Assembly: GCA_003602595.1 (NCBI GenBank)
Contig: QQRX01000015.1
Coordinates: 1-35,370 of the forward strand
Origin: Candidatus Poseidoniales archaeon
Lineage (GTDB): Archaea; Thermoplasmatota; Poseidoniia; Poseidoniales; Thalassarchaeaceae
DNA length: 35,370 nucleotides
Direction of reading: 5' to 3'
Positions 16,383 to 24,725 of the stretch are shown one piece after another. The notes beneath the pieces were generated by a model. That model searched no databases, was not told where the DNA came from, and worked only from the letters and a program-made list of their open reading frames with translations. The translations under genes were made by a program, and so were the position numbers. Numbering within the stretch: the first letter of the stretch is position 1; each line of letters opens with the position of its first letter.

Positions 16383-17339
16383 TTATGAAGTGTTATTTCT
16401 TCTAGTAAAAACTAGTGCAGTAAGAACGCAAGAAATTATTGAAAGTAGGCTTGCTGAAGGGAGGCTTGAACCAACAACTTCGGTCGTAGTCGTAGTGTCA
16501 TCTTCAGATTCTACTGGCCCTGTATTATCAGATAAAGAAGGGTCAATCGTAATTTGAACTTCATCAATACTAACAGCAGATGAGGAACCAGTATTCATAG
16601 CGCCGTTGGAGGCTATGGAAACTTCTACCTTACAAGTTCTCTTTGGATGGCTCTCAGAGGCGGTTAATTCCAAATCTGCTTGAGTCGTTTGCCCTGGATT
16701 AAGATTCTTGGTCATTAGTGAATCTAGTCCATTATTGGGAGTCAATAGTGGACAATTATCAGAAATATCAATATCCCCGACTCTATCTTCAATATTTCCA
16801 TTATTTATCACAGAAACTCTCAGAGGAGTAGAAGTACCTGCATTCATAGGACCTACAGGATCAGTTATTTGTAAGTCCAGAGAATATACTATTGGTATTA
16901 TCAATTTTCCTTCTGCATCCTTCGTAGAAGGTGATAATTGAGGAGTTCCTTGTAATGATACGACTTTTGCAGTTATTAGAAAATCTTCTTGAGTTTTAGC
17001 TGCAAAATCAAGAACATTTATATTTGTTACTTCAAGTTTAAACGATTCATTAGAATTGGCAGCAACTGTGGCATCGGACGGTCCAGTGTAAGTACCTTGA
17101 AACGGACCTTCAAATTCGAATTCTAAATCCATTGAAAGTAATCCATTATTAGATATTATAAAAGTTATAGATGCTTTTCCATCTTCGGAAATATCAAATG
17201 GTTCACTTGAGTCGTCATTTTCGAAATCTATTTCTATATCCCATGGATAAATATCTCCTTGGGACTGTACAGAAGGAATAGTATTTAGGATAAATAAAAC
17301 AATTACCATCAAACTAGAATATTTGAATATAGCCGACAT
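16383..17339 (-). CDS. Secreted, C-terminally anchored surface protein
   Basis: The 318-aa protein has a signal peptide (residues 1-27, hydrophobic core MVIVLFILNTI, likely cut after VQS). Two beta-sandwich-like repeats follow of the NEW3/CARDB kind (phrases such as ASITFIISNNGLLSMDLEFE and LRVSVINNGNIEDRVGDIDI). Near the end is a Thr-rich stretch, then LPSASLLSIISCVLTALVF and TRRNN. A linker, short motif, TM and basic tail together look like an archaeosortase-style C-terminal anchor signal, though no known class is certain. The frame extends upstream to 17369, but ATG 17339 has GGAGATAT before it and gives the proper signal peptide. Only 1 nt separates it from the molybdenum hydroxylase FAD subunit, so it belongs to that operon. 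Confidence 0.75.
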   Translation of the reverse strand: MSAIFKYSSLMVIVLFILNTIPSVQSQGDIYPWDIEIDFENDDSSEPFDISEDGKASITFIISNNGLLSMDLEFEFEGPFQGTYTGPSDATVAANSNESFKLEVTNINVLDFAAKTQEDFLITAKVVSLQGTPQLSPSTKDAEGKLIIPIVYSLDLQITDPVGPMNAGTSTPLRVSVINNGNIEDRVGDIDISDNCPLLTPNNGLDSLMTKNLNPGQTTQADLELTASESHPKRTCKVEVSIASNGAMNTGSSSAVSIDEVQITIDPSLSDNTGPVESEDDTTTTTEVVGSSLPSASLLSIISCVLTALVFTRRNNTS

Positions 17340-17340
17340 G

Positions 17341-18321
17341 TTATATCTCCAATAGACCCTTGCTTGCACGTCTAGATAAAACTTTGACCATTTTTCTCCT
17401 GTAAGAGGGTTGAAACCAAGTATTCAAAACTGGTTTTACAGATTTTCTAATTGATTCAGCTAACTCTTCTACACTATCACTTCCAGACCATGATTCTATT
17501 ATTTTCTGAGTTTCTTCAGAATGGAAGCGTGGTATGGATTCTATCCCCGTAGTCGCAACACGAAGGTCGGAAGGGCCTTTATCTCCTTTCTTCCACAAAA
17601 CTGCAACTCCTGCCTCTGGAAAATCCCATGAGTCTCGTTGTGTAAGTTTTTGGTAATCCCCTTCCCATTCAAAAACATCATCAGGGAAAGTAATATGTGT
17701 TACTAATTCATCCTCCAATAGAATATTTTTTGTAATACCGTCTAATTTAAAAAAATCTTTGATTAAAACAGATCGAGTACCTTTAGGCGATGCTAAATAA
17801 ATAGTTGCACCCAAGCCCATCAATACAGGAGCCATATCAGCTTGGTAGGTTGCTACACAGAGAGTATTTTGATTTGGAATAACTCTACAATCGGCACCTG
17901 TACCACAATCACATTTATGGCAATAATCAATAGATTCTCTCCATTCTTCAGATTGATTAAACCAAAAACAACGTGTATCTAAACATATATTACCTCCTAA
18001 AGTAGCTGAACGTCTAATCATAACGCTAGCAACTAGACTTGCAGATTTTGCAATTAAAGGATGAATCTCGGGTGATCGTGATATATCATAAAGCCGAGCC
18101 ATTGCACCAATATGGTTTTTAGAAATCTTATGTAAATCTTCTATTTTAGATAATGAAATAACATCAGATTTAGTATTAATATGCCATTTATAGTTGGGTA
18201 TTAAATCTGTCCCTCCTGCAATCCAATCGTAGTCTAAGTTCTGTCTCCTAAGTTCTTTCACAATCTCGAATGCTTCATCTAATGTTGATGGTGTGTGCAA
18301 TTTAAATGGAGGCATTTTCAT
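17341..18321 (-). CDS. Molybdenum hydroxylase FAD-binding subunit with a probable extra [4Fe-4S] loop (HcrB/CoxM family)
   Basis: The 326-aa protein carries FAD between the iron-sulfur subunit and the electron acceptor. FAD motifs: WIAGGTDLIP (33-42) and the TLGGNIC region (107-113). Between these and the C-terminal domain lies a Cys-rich segment with C118, C134, C137, C139, C145 and C155. In 4-hydroxybenzoyl-CoA reductase beta subunit (HcrB) a similar insertion binds an additional [4Fe-4S] cluster. The C118-C134 spacing of 16 equals the first spacing there, and LDTRCFWFNQS also looks HcrB-like. Ordinary CoxM and XDH FAD subunits lack this insertion. It starts 2 nt after the large subunit stop. 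The family assignment is firm; the cluster is inferred from Cys spacing, and the physiological substrate is unproven. Confidence 0.9.
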   Translation of the reverse strand: MKMPPFKLHTPSTLDEAFEIVKELRRQNLDYDWIAGGTDLIPNYKWHINTKSDVISLSKIEDLHKISKNHIGAMARLYDISRSPEIHPLIAKSASLVASVMIRRSATLGGNICLDTRCFWFNQSEEWRESIDYCHKCDCGTGADCRVIPNQNTLCVATYQADMAPVLMGLGATIYLASPKGTRSVLIKDFFKLDGITKNILLEDELVTHITFPDDVFEWEGDYQKLTQRDSWDFPEAGVAVLWKKGDKGPSDLRVATTGIESIPRFHSEETQKIIESWSGSDSVEELAESIRKSVKPVLNTWFQPSYRRKMVKVLSRRASKGLLEI

Positions 18322-18323
18322 AA

Positions 18324-21095
18324 TTAATCATTCCTCTTTCTTCTTTCTACATGCCTCCAGGCACTTCCTGCTAATCTAGGATTAGAGAGATATTGATCAT
18401 CAGGAATGACACGTATTTCCCATCTAGAATCTTGTTCGTCTCCTGGTACTTCTGGGTTCATACCGAATAATGCACCATTGTGATATGGTGTTTTTTCTTC
18501 CGATAAAATTCTTTCTAAATCTCTTTCAGAGTGTTTAGAAGCCCTACTTTCTAATACTGTTTGTAAGTCAGAATGAATTAAAGAAGGATTAGGTAAATTA
18601 AGAGGGTTAGATATTTTCAGAATTTTACATTTCTTCTCTATCTCTTTATATAATCTATCACCTGTTATAGGTAATTCATTTACTCTTATTCCAGATGCGT
18701 CATAAACCGCATTACAAACTGCAGGAAGTATGGGCAACAATGGACCTTCTCCTGCCTCTTTGGCACCGAACGGGCCCTCCAAATCATTGGATTCGACTAT
18801 AATTGGATTTACCTTTGGCATTTCATGGATACTTGGAATTTTATAATCCAATAAATCTGGATTTAGTAAGTCTCCACCACGGCTATACTTCATTTCTTCA
18901 CTAAGTACTTGACCAAGTCCCATGTGACAAGAGCCAATTATCTGTCCCTTAACAGAGAGAGGATTTAGGGCTTTTCCACAATCATGCGCTGCCCATACTT
19001 CAAGAACTTTAGTTTGTCCGGTTTCCATATCTACCTTTACTTCAGCGACATAAGCAGAAAAAGAGTAAGCTGGCGCTAATCCTGCAGCAGCTCCTTTGTG
19101 TGCCCTCCCCATGGGAGGAGTACGATATGAGCCTGAAGATGTAAGTGCCCCTCTATCTTCTTGGGCTTTATGTAAAGCTTCAAGATATGAAACTCCTATT
19201 GCAGGATCTTGTTTATCAAAAATTCTCCTATCTCCAATGACAAGTTTCTCTATTTCAGTTTCTGTTATGATGGAGGCCGCTTTGAGAAGGTCTTTCCTTA
19301 TTTCCATAGCTGCAGAAATTGCTGCATTAGCATTCATGAATGTGACTCTTGAAGAATAGGATCCTAAATCTACAGGAGATGTATCGGTTTCTCTACTTCT
19401 TACACGTATCATGTCCAAAGGTAGCCCAAGAACTTCGGCAACTGATTGGGCAACAACTGTGTCGGACCCTTGTCCTATATCTGCAGCACCTGTATGGATT
19501 GTAACTCCTCCATCCATATCTATTTTCAAATGAACAGTTGCATGTGGAAATTTATTGGGATCCCAATGAATTGGTAGGCCACTGCCAGATATGAAAAATC
19601 CACAACCTATGCCAATACCGTGTCCTAATGGTAATTGGCGAAATTTTTTATCCCAATTCGATGCTTTTTTGACTTTTTCCAGACATTCTCTCATGCCAAT
19701 ACTAGTTATCCTAAAACCAGTAATTGTTGCAGAAAAAGGAGGTAATAGATTGGCTAAACGAAGTGTAATTGGATCTACAGATAATTGTTCAGCAATATCA
19801 TCTAGTCCGACTTCAACCGCACATCTAGAATTGACAGCCCCATGACCTCGCATTGCACCACTTGCAGGTTTATTTGTCCAAACTCTAGCACCAGTATAAT
19901 GAAATGCCCCTAATTCATATGGTGCAGTATGTAAGACTCCATTGTAATATGTAGTTACATGACCAAAGGATGCAAAGGCGCCTCCATCGATCAAGGCATC
20001 GGTTTGAACACCACATAGTCGGCCATCAGAATCTGCATGTATGTCCATTTCTATTCTAGAAGGATGTCTCCCTCTGTTTACCCAAAATACTTCTTCTCTG
20101 TCAAAAGTAATTCTTACTGGCCTACCTGATTTTCTAGCCAATATAGCAGCACACATTTCATGAGGAAATGGATCGGATTTACCTCCGAAACCACCACCTA
20201 CGAAAGTTCGATAAACATTAATTTGATGCATTGGAATTTCCAAGACATCTGCTAATGCACGATGGACGTAATGGGGTACTTGTTGAGGAGTATATAATGT
20301 CAATCTGCCAGATGGATCCCAATCAGCGACAACTGCATGTGGTTCTGTGAAACCATGATTAACACCAGCAAATAACCAATTCGATTTATGATTTGCCACT
20401 GAATTAGGAATCATTTCGCCAATATTGCCAAATTCTTGAAAAACCCTTTTTTGTACATTTGATTCTCCGATATGATATTGTCCCCTGTCATGTATTGGAT
20501 ATTCAGAATCATCCAGTCCTTTTCGCATATCGTGAATACTATCTAAAACCTCATATTCAACTTCAATTAATCTGACTGCTTCTAAGGCTGTAATTTCATC
20601 AATCGCTGCAACACAAGCTACCAAATCTCCTTTATGACGAGTTTTTTCAATTGCCATTGCGTGTTCGTCTTTGGTCACTGGTAAAACTCCAAAGGAATTT
20701 TGTGCATCTGCACCAGTTGCTATAGCTATGACACCTTCTAACTCTACGGCTTTACTAATATCGATCGAAAGTACACGCGCATAATGATGTGGAGAACGTA
20801 CGATTTTTCCAATTAATTCATTACTTAACCTTATATCATCTCCATAATTAGCCTTTCCCGTAACTTTCCATTTACTATCTACGAGTGCAGTGGACTTACC
20901 TATGGATGTTCCACTAATTAGCGGATCGTGCCTATGGTCGCCCTTAGGCTGGTGTTTTTTACCACCTTGGCTTTCGGGTATTAATTGGATATCACGTAAT
21001 TCACTGAATTGGTTTTTACCACCAGAGCCAGGCCTTGAGAAAGGTAACTTACCCGGTTGTTGTCTGTAGCCAACCATTTCATCATCATTAGACAT
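18324..21095 (-). CDS. Molybdenum hydroxylase large subunit, molybdopterin-binding (xanthine dehydrogenase / HcrA / CoxL family)
   Basis: The 923-aa catalytic subunit has the Ald_Xan_dh_C a/b-hammerhead beginning near SKWKVTGKANYGDDI, then Mo-cofactor motifs FVGGGFGGKSDPFPHEM (near 299), GAMRGHGAVNSRCAVE (near 413) and GAADIGQGSDTVVAQS. The catalytic Glu lies in FGAKEAGEGPLLP (near 780). It lacks the AYxCSFR loop of CO dehydrogenase, and GAKEAGEGP resembles 4-hydroxybenzoyl-CoA reductase and related hydroxylases. It has about 60 extra N-terminal residues (Gly, Lys and His rich) and about 90 extra C-terminal residues after the Mo domain. Start: a GTG at 21134 lies in the previous gene; ATG 21095 has GGTG upstream and follows that gene by 10 nt. 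Substrate unknown: an aromatic acyl-CoA, purine or aldehyde are all possible. Confidence 0.94.
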   Translation of the reverse strand: MSNDDEMVGYRQQPGKLPFSRPGSGGKNQFSELRDIQLIPESQGGKKHQPKGDHRHDPLISGTSIGKSTALVDSKWKVTGKANYGDDIRLSNELIGKIVRSPHHYARVLSIDISKAVELEGVIAIATGADAQNSFGVLPVTKDEHAMAIEKTRHKGDLVACVAAIDEITALEAVRLIEVEYEVLDSIHDMRKGLDDSEYPIHDRGQYHIGESNVQKRVFQEFGNIGEMIPNSVANHKSNWLFAGVNHGFTEPHAVVADWDPSGRLTLYTPQQVPHYVHRALADVLEIPMHQINVYRTFVGGGFGGKSDPFPHEMCAAILARKSGRPVRITFDREEVFWVNRGRHPSRIEMDIHADSDGRLCGVQTDALIDGGAFASFGHVTTYYNGVLHTAPYELGAFHYTGARVWTNKPASGAMRGHGAVNSRCAVEVGLDDIAEQLSVDPITLRLANLLPPFSATITGFRITSIGMRECLEKVKKASNWDKKFRQLPLGHGIGIGCGFFISGSGLPIHWDPNKFPHATVHLKIDMDGGVTIHTGAADIGQGSDTVVAQSVAEVLGLPLDMIRVRSRETDTSPVDLGSYSSRVTFMNANAAISAAMEIRKDLLKAASIITETEIEKLVIGDRRIFDKQDPAIGVSYLEALHKAQEDRGALTSSGSYRTPPMGRAHKGAAAGLAPAYSFSAYVAEVKVDMETGQTKVLEVWAAHDCGKALNPLSVKGQIIGSCHMGLGQVLSEEMKYSRGGDLLNPDLLDYKIPSIHEMPKVNPIIVESNDLEGPFGAKEAGEGPLLPILPAVCNAVYDASGIRVNELPITGDRLYKEIEKKCKILKISNPLNLPNPSLIHSDLQTVLESRASKHSERDLERILSEEKTPYHNGALFGMNPEVPGDEQDSRWEIRVIPDDQYLSNPRLAGSAWRHVERRKRND

Positions 21096-21105
21096 AAAAA
21101 CACCT

Positions 21106-21672
21106 TTAATTATTGAATCCGGGATGAGGGTCACTTTTTGGAGAAGTTGAGTCTTCGATTTTTACATTATTTAGCATTATTTCTGAAGCGGCTTTTACAG
21201 AATCAATAATTTGTTGATATCCGGTACACCTACACAGATTTCCTTCTATAGCAGTTTTTATTTCATGATCGTTTGGATTGGGATTTTCATCTAATAATGC
21301 TGAAATTACTACTAGAAATCCTGGTGTACAAAAACCGCACTGGCTTCCTCCGTACTCTGCAAAAGTTTCCTGAATTGGGTGAAGATGGTGTCCCAAAGAT
21401 AGACCCTCTACTGTAGTTATTTTAGAACCTTCAACTTCCTTGGCCATAGTTAAACATGATAATTTTGGTATACCGTCAACTAAAACTGTACAGCAGCCAC
21501 ATGTTCCTAAATCGCATCCTCTCTTAGTACCAAGACTTCCTCCTTTATTTCTCAAAACATCTAATAAAATAGAATTACTTGCTATAGTAGTGGAAAAATC
21601 AACATTATTTATCTTTGATGTCCAAGATACTTCATCCGAGGCAGGAATCATAGGAAGTCTGAACCGTGACAT
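21106..21672 (-). CDS. Molybdenum hydroxylase small subunit, two [2Fe-2S] clusters (CoxS/HcrC family)
   Basis: The 188-aa electron-transfer subunit has a plant-ferredoxin-like N-terminal cluster (C53, C58, C61 and C73 in RGCDLGTCGCCTV and LSC). The C-terminal four-helix domain holds the second cluster (C112, C115, C147, C149 in QCGFCTPGF and NLCRCTGYQQI). All eight ligands are present. It has about 20 extra residues at each end compared with typical 160-aa members. Gene order is small-large-FAD, unlike coxMSL. It follows the HTH regulator stop by 5 nt, so regulator and enzyme share a transcript. Confidence 0.97.
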   Translation of the reverse strand: MSRFRLPMIPASDEVSWTSKINNVDFSTTIASNSILLDVLRNKGGSLGTKRGCDLGTCGCCTVLVDGIPKLSCLTMAKEVEGSKITTVEGLSLGHHLHPIQETFAEYGGSQCGFCTPGFLVVISALLDENPNPNDHEIKTAIEGNLCRCTGYQQIIDSVKAASEIMLNNVKIEDSTSPKSDPHPGFNN

Positions 21673-21677
21673 GTATG

Positions 21678-22379
21678 TTAATTCCCATCCATCATAGTTC
21701 TTTGAGTATTTGGATTTAAATTATCATTTTGTGTCTTTAGATCTTCAATGGCTTTACATAAGATCATTGATTCTGCTCTTTGGATATGTTCTCCAAGAGT
21801 ACTCCTAGCCATACCAAGTTCGTCGGCCAAATCTTTTAGAGTAGTTTTAGATTCTTTGGCATAATATCCTCTATAAGCAGCATAAGATATTATTTCTTTT
21901 TGCCTACTTGTTAAATCATCCGTCCAGCCATTTCCGATATCTCCTTTTATAGATTGGACACTGATTTTATCAGGAGGCATTAATTCTCTAACTACAGAAA
22001 CAAACTTCCTTACTGAATCAGAAATTCCAGATATTCGCAATTCCATTCCCGTTTCTGAGCATAATTTATACGGAGTTTGTAAATGAATATTTGCCATTTC
22101 TATTCCCATAATTGCTAATGGATGTGTGCATAGTAAACTAACTAAAATACCGTCTTCATCTTCTTCATATTTGTCAATAACTTCAAAATATTTTAGTTTT
22201 GAAATATCTTTAAGAGAGGTGTTTTCACGTAATTTTATCTCGGATAATTGAGTTATTCCTTTATTTGTAACTGAAAGATGGCCAAGAATTTCAATACTGT
22301 GAACAAGGCTAAGAATTTGAGAAATTTCATCTGAATCACGAAGTGAATTAATGTTCCACCTTATGAAGACCTTACGCAT
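21678..22379 (-). CDS. HTH_10 (Bat-type) transcriptional regulator
   Basis: The 233-aa protein ends in a bacterioopsin-activator-type HTH (about 152-203): LTSRQKEIISYAAYRGYYA, then TTLKDLADELGMARSTLGEH and IQRAE. The N-terminal domain (about 1-150) resembles the sensing half of this archaeal family but has no recognisable cofactor motif. The frame can be opened at TTG 22430 inside the preceding protease gene, but ATG 22379 starts MRKVFIRW, as family members usually do. Neither start has a strong ribosome-binding site. It lies directly ahead of the Mo-hydroxylase subunits, so it probably controls this operon, perhaps in response to the enzyme's substrate. That role is inference. Confidence 0.85.
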   Translation of the reverse strand: MRKVFIRWNINSLRDSDEISQILSLVHSIEILGHLSVTNKGITQLSEIKLRENTSLKDISKLKYFEVIDKYEEDEDGILVSLLCTHPLAIMGIEMANIHLQTPYKLCSETGMELRISGISDSVRKFVSVVRELMPPDKISVQSIKGDIGNGWTDDLTSRQKEIISYAAYRGYYAKESKTTLKDLADELGMARSTLGEHIQRAESMILCKAIEDLKTQNDNLNPNTQRTMMDGN

Positions 22380-22420
22380 ATTCAATGCAAAGGGGGAATA
22401 TGTATTGAATCCTGCGGAGA

Positions 22421-23641
22421 CTATGACCAATAAGACTCACGGATAGCCTGATTAGTTTCCATACATAGAACTACATCAGATGGTCGATTAGGAATTTCAG
22501 CGGTCCCATTGAGATGTTCGATGATTGGTAAAACATTGCTCTCATTTACGACGCCCCAACCAACTTGAGTACAGGGAGCAACGGGAGAGATAGGAGTTGT
22601 GCCTGAGAGAGGATCCCATGATGAAAATGAAGGATACCACGCTGAAAGATTAAGAGCATCTCTTAAATCATCATTTGAAAATTTTATTTCAGAACCATTG
22701 ATCAGGTTTTTATTCCTTTTTTCCGGATTTGCACCAGATGAAAAATCACCAAATTCATCCCTTAAACTAGTGATTATTTTTGAAAGTAATCCTGCAGTTC
22801 TCGGAGTTGCAAATGAAGTTCCAGAAGTTTCATGATAACCATCCACATCATCATGATTCGGTAGTATTTGTGTCCAATCAGCTGCTACATCAGGATATGA
22901 ACCGCTCATAGTTTCTTTCTGATCGTCTCCTTCTTCAGCATAACCAGAAATACCGATACTCCAAGGAGGTCCGGCTGTCGAATCTTGTACTGCAGGAGAG
23001 GGAGAATTATCTGCAGCTCCTGTGTGTATTTTTCCTTTTTCTACAACTGCGACTTTTGTCGCATCTTCGATTCCTGGAACTGGAATTGAGCCTATTGGGC
23101 CAAAACTAGTAGTTATTATATCAACAAGTGGTTGATTTGCTGCTGCCAAAACAGCAGCGTCACTAAAGCCTTCTACAAAGAATATTACAGCATTGGGGTT
23201 TGCATTCAATACTGCTCCTGTAACTGCAGTACCATGACCATCTTGAGGGTCATCTAGAATTGGGATATCCGTATTATCATCGGGAGTGGTTCCAATTATC
23301 CTTGTACCTTTGAACCAAACAATATCTGTAGAAACGATTGTATCCCAACACGATTCTTTATCTGAAGAATATCTTTCTTCCCAGGATCCATTTTTAGTTA
23401 TGTCACATACTTTAGTCACTCCCAATCCGTTCAATAGCCATTGAGGATAGTCTTCTTCCATAACAAAATGATCATGATAGACATTTATTCCGGTATCTAT
23501 AGGAGCAACTACACTAAAAGCCCCAAAATCATTTGATGTAGAATTATCTTGAATACCAGATATTTTTGCATTGCCGTAACAACCGCTAAAGGAAGAAAGT
23601 AAAAGTATCAACATAGTTGAAAAAACGAAAGATTTTGACAT
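22421..23641 (-). CDS. Subtilisin-like serine protease (S8), predicted lipoprotein
   Basis: The 406-aa protein has a signal peptide ending in a lipobox (LSSFSGC, C21), so it is probably lipid-anchored outside the membrane. The catalytic triad is complete: D49 in APIDTGINV, H136 in DGHGTAVTG and S276 in ETSGTSFATPRTAG, with oxyanion N212 in GAADNSPSP. The protease domain starts almost directly after the lipobox, so there is no long propeptide. GGAG lies 8 nt before the ATG. It follows xdhC by 14 nt and precedes the regulator, an unexpected place for a protease within a molybdoenzyme operon. It differs strongly from the S8 gene at the left edge. The substrate is unknown. Confidence 0.93.
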   Translation of the reverse strand: MSKSFVFSTMLILLLSSFSGCYGNAKISGIQDNSTSNDFGAFSVVAPIDTGINVYHDHFVMEEDYPQWLLNGLGVTKVCDITKNGSWEERYSSDKESCWDTIVSTDIVWFKGTRIIGTTPDDNTDIPILDDPQDGHGTAVTGAVLNANPNAVIFFVEGFSDAAVLAAANQPLVDIITTSFGPIGSIPVPGIEDATKVAVVEKGKIHTGAADNSPSPAVQDSTAGPPWSIGISGYAEEGDDQKETMSGSYPDVAADWTQILPNHDDVDGYHETSGTSFATPRTAGLLSKIITSLRDEFGDFSSGANPEKRNKNLINGSEIKFSNDDLRDALNLSAWYPSFSSWDPLSGTTPISPVAPCTQVGWGVVNESNVLPIIEHLNGTAEIPNRPSDVVLCMETNQAIRESYWS

Positions 23642-23655
23642 TTTTATTTCTCCAT

Positions 23656-24504
23656 TTATTTATTCTCCAAAGATTGTTTTGCATCTAAAGAAATTATCTC
23701 AGCGCAAATAGCGATTGCTATTTCTTCTGGGGTGTGTGCACCTATAGGTAAACCAATAGGGCATCTAGTCGAATCAATAGTAGCAATTGGAATATTCGCA
23801 TCTAATGCGGCTTTCCTAAATGCCGACCATTTAGTCTTAGAGCCTATGCAACCGACCCTTGGCCTTTGATTAAGATCGATTTTGGATAAAATACCAATTA
23901 AAATTTCCTGGTCTAGACTCCAATCGTGACCTAGTATGAAAATATCTGAGAATCTAGATAGAGATTTTTGATCTTCTGAGTCCAGAAAATCGGAAATAGA
24001 AGAAGTGTATATTTCTTCGGCATTCGGAAATCTTTCTTTGTTAGAGAAATCCTCTCGAACATCGAAAATACTGTAAGTCCAGCCTATAGAATCACAAACG
24101 AATGCCAATGATTTTCCAACATGCCCTCCTCCAATAATTAAAACATTAGGAGAAGTATTTATCACTTCCAAAGACACTGTTAGTTGACCTCCACAAAGAC
24201 TGTCCAAAGCAGTTACTTCTTTGCCTTTTCCATCCTTGTATAATAAAAAATTCTCTATTCTTCCTCCCTGTAAAGACATCCTATATGGGCTTTTAATTAA
24301 TTCATAAAGCATTTTCTCGATTTTTAGTTCTAATCCCGCTCCTCCGATTGTACCGAATTTTTCACCGTTTTTTATCATAGCCAATTTAGCACCCGGTTTG
24401 CCTGGTATGCTTCCTTTTGAATCAATTACAGTAGCCAAGGCTACATCGTAACCTTCTGCTAACTTTTCTAAAATCCAAGAATGGACTCTTCGAGTCATAC
24501 ACAT
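23656..24504 (-). CDS. xdhC: XdhC/CoxI-family molybdenum cofactor maturation protein
   Basis: The 282-aa protein binds and helps sulfurate the Mo cofactor before insertion into hydroxylases. The N-terminal XdhC domain has ATVIDSKGSIPGKPGAKLAM and GTIGGAGLELKIEKML, with CGGQLTV in the middle (C104 region). The C-terminal NAD(P)-like Rossmann domain has VLIIGGGHVGKSLA, then ILGHDWSLDQEIL, GCIGSKTKW and PIGLPIGAHTPEEIAIAI. In-frame ATGs stand at 24504 and 24498; neither has a clear ribosome-binding site. It is the first gene of the operon, with the enzyme subunits downstream. The family is certain, and the genetic context fits. Confidence 0.94.
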   Translation of the reverse strand: MCMTRRVHSWILEKLAEGYDVALATVIDSKGSIPGKPGAKLAMIKNGEKFGTIGGAGLELKIEKMLYELIKSPYRMSLQGGRIENFLLYKDGKGKEVTALDSLCGGQLTVSLEVINTSPNVLIIGGGHVGKSLAFVCDSIGWTYSIFDVREDFSNKERFPNAEEIYTSSISDFLDSEDQKSLSRFSDIFILGHDWSLDQEILIGILSKIDLNQRPRVGCIGSKTKWSAFRKAALDANIPIATIDSTRCPIGLPIGAHTPEEIAIAICAEIISLDAKQSLENK

Positions 24505-24725
24505 CTCAGGAGAATCTCATATTTGTCATTAATCTATGAATTAGTCGAAAGCGACATCTAAGGCTATCATAACTGTAACCTTCTCGAATCGGTTGGTTAA
24601 TGCATTAGGACTCTTTCGTAGATATGTGCGAGATGCCTCCGAACTATTCAGTGACGATAATTGCTCGTTTCAGAATCAACATGCGATTCTCTCACAATTC
24701 CTGAATTTTTGAAGGAGTAAGTTCG
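24505..24725. other. Divergent intergenic region between xdhC and the metal exporter
   Basis: 221 bp with no convincing gene. It must carry the promoters of the Mo-hydroxylase operon (leftward) and the exporter (rightward). A weak TATA-like ATTAATGA lies 22-29 nt upstream of ATG 24504 on the minus strand. For the exporter, GGAG lies 8 nt before ATG 24726. The centre is visibly richer in G+C than other gaps in this window. I see no riboswitch I can name. Confidence 0.4.

Noticed and set aside
18324-21095. CO dehydrogenase (CoxL form I) identity for the molybdopterin subunit
   Set aside because: The AYxCSFR active-site loop is absent; GAMRGHG and GAKEAGEGP point to other members of the family.
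1-23641. The two S8 proteases as a recent duplication
   Set aside because: They share only the catalytic motifs; one has a long propeptide-like region and DGG site, the other a lipobox and no propeptide.
24510-24692. GAGAATC and GATTCTC as distant inverted repeats
   Set aside because: Seven bases about 165 nt apart in one intergenic region can easily occur by chance.
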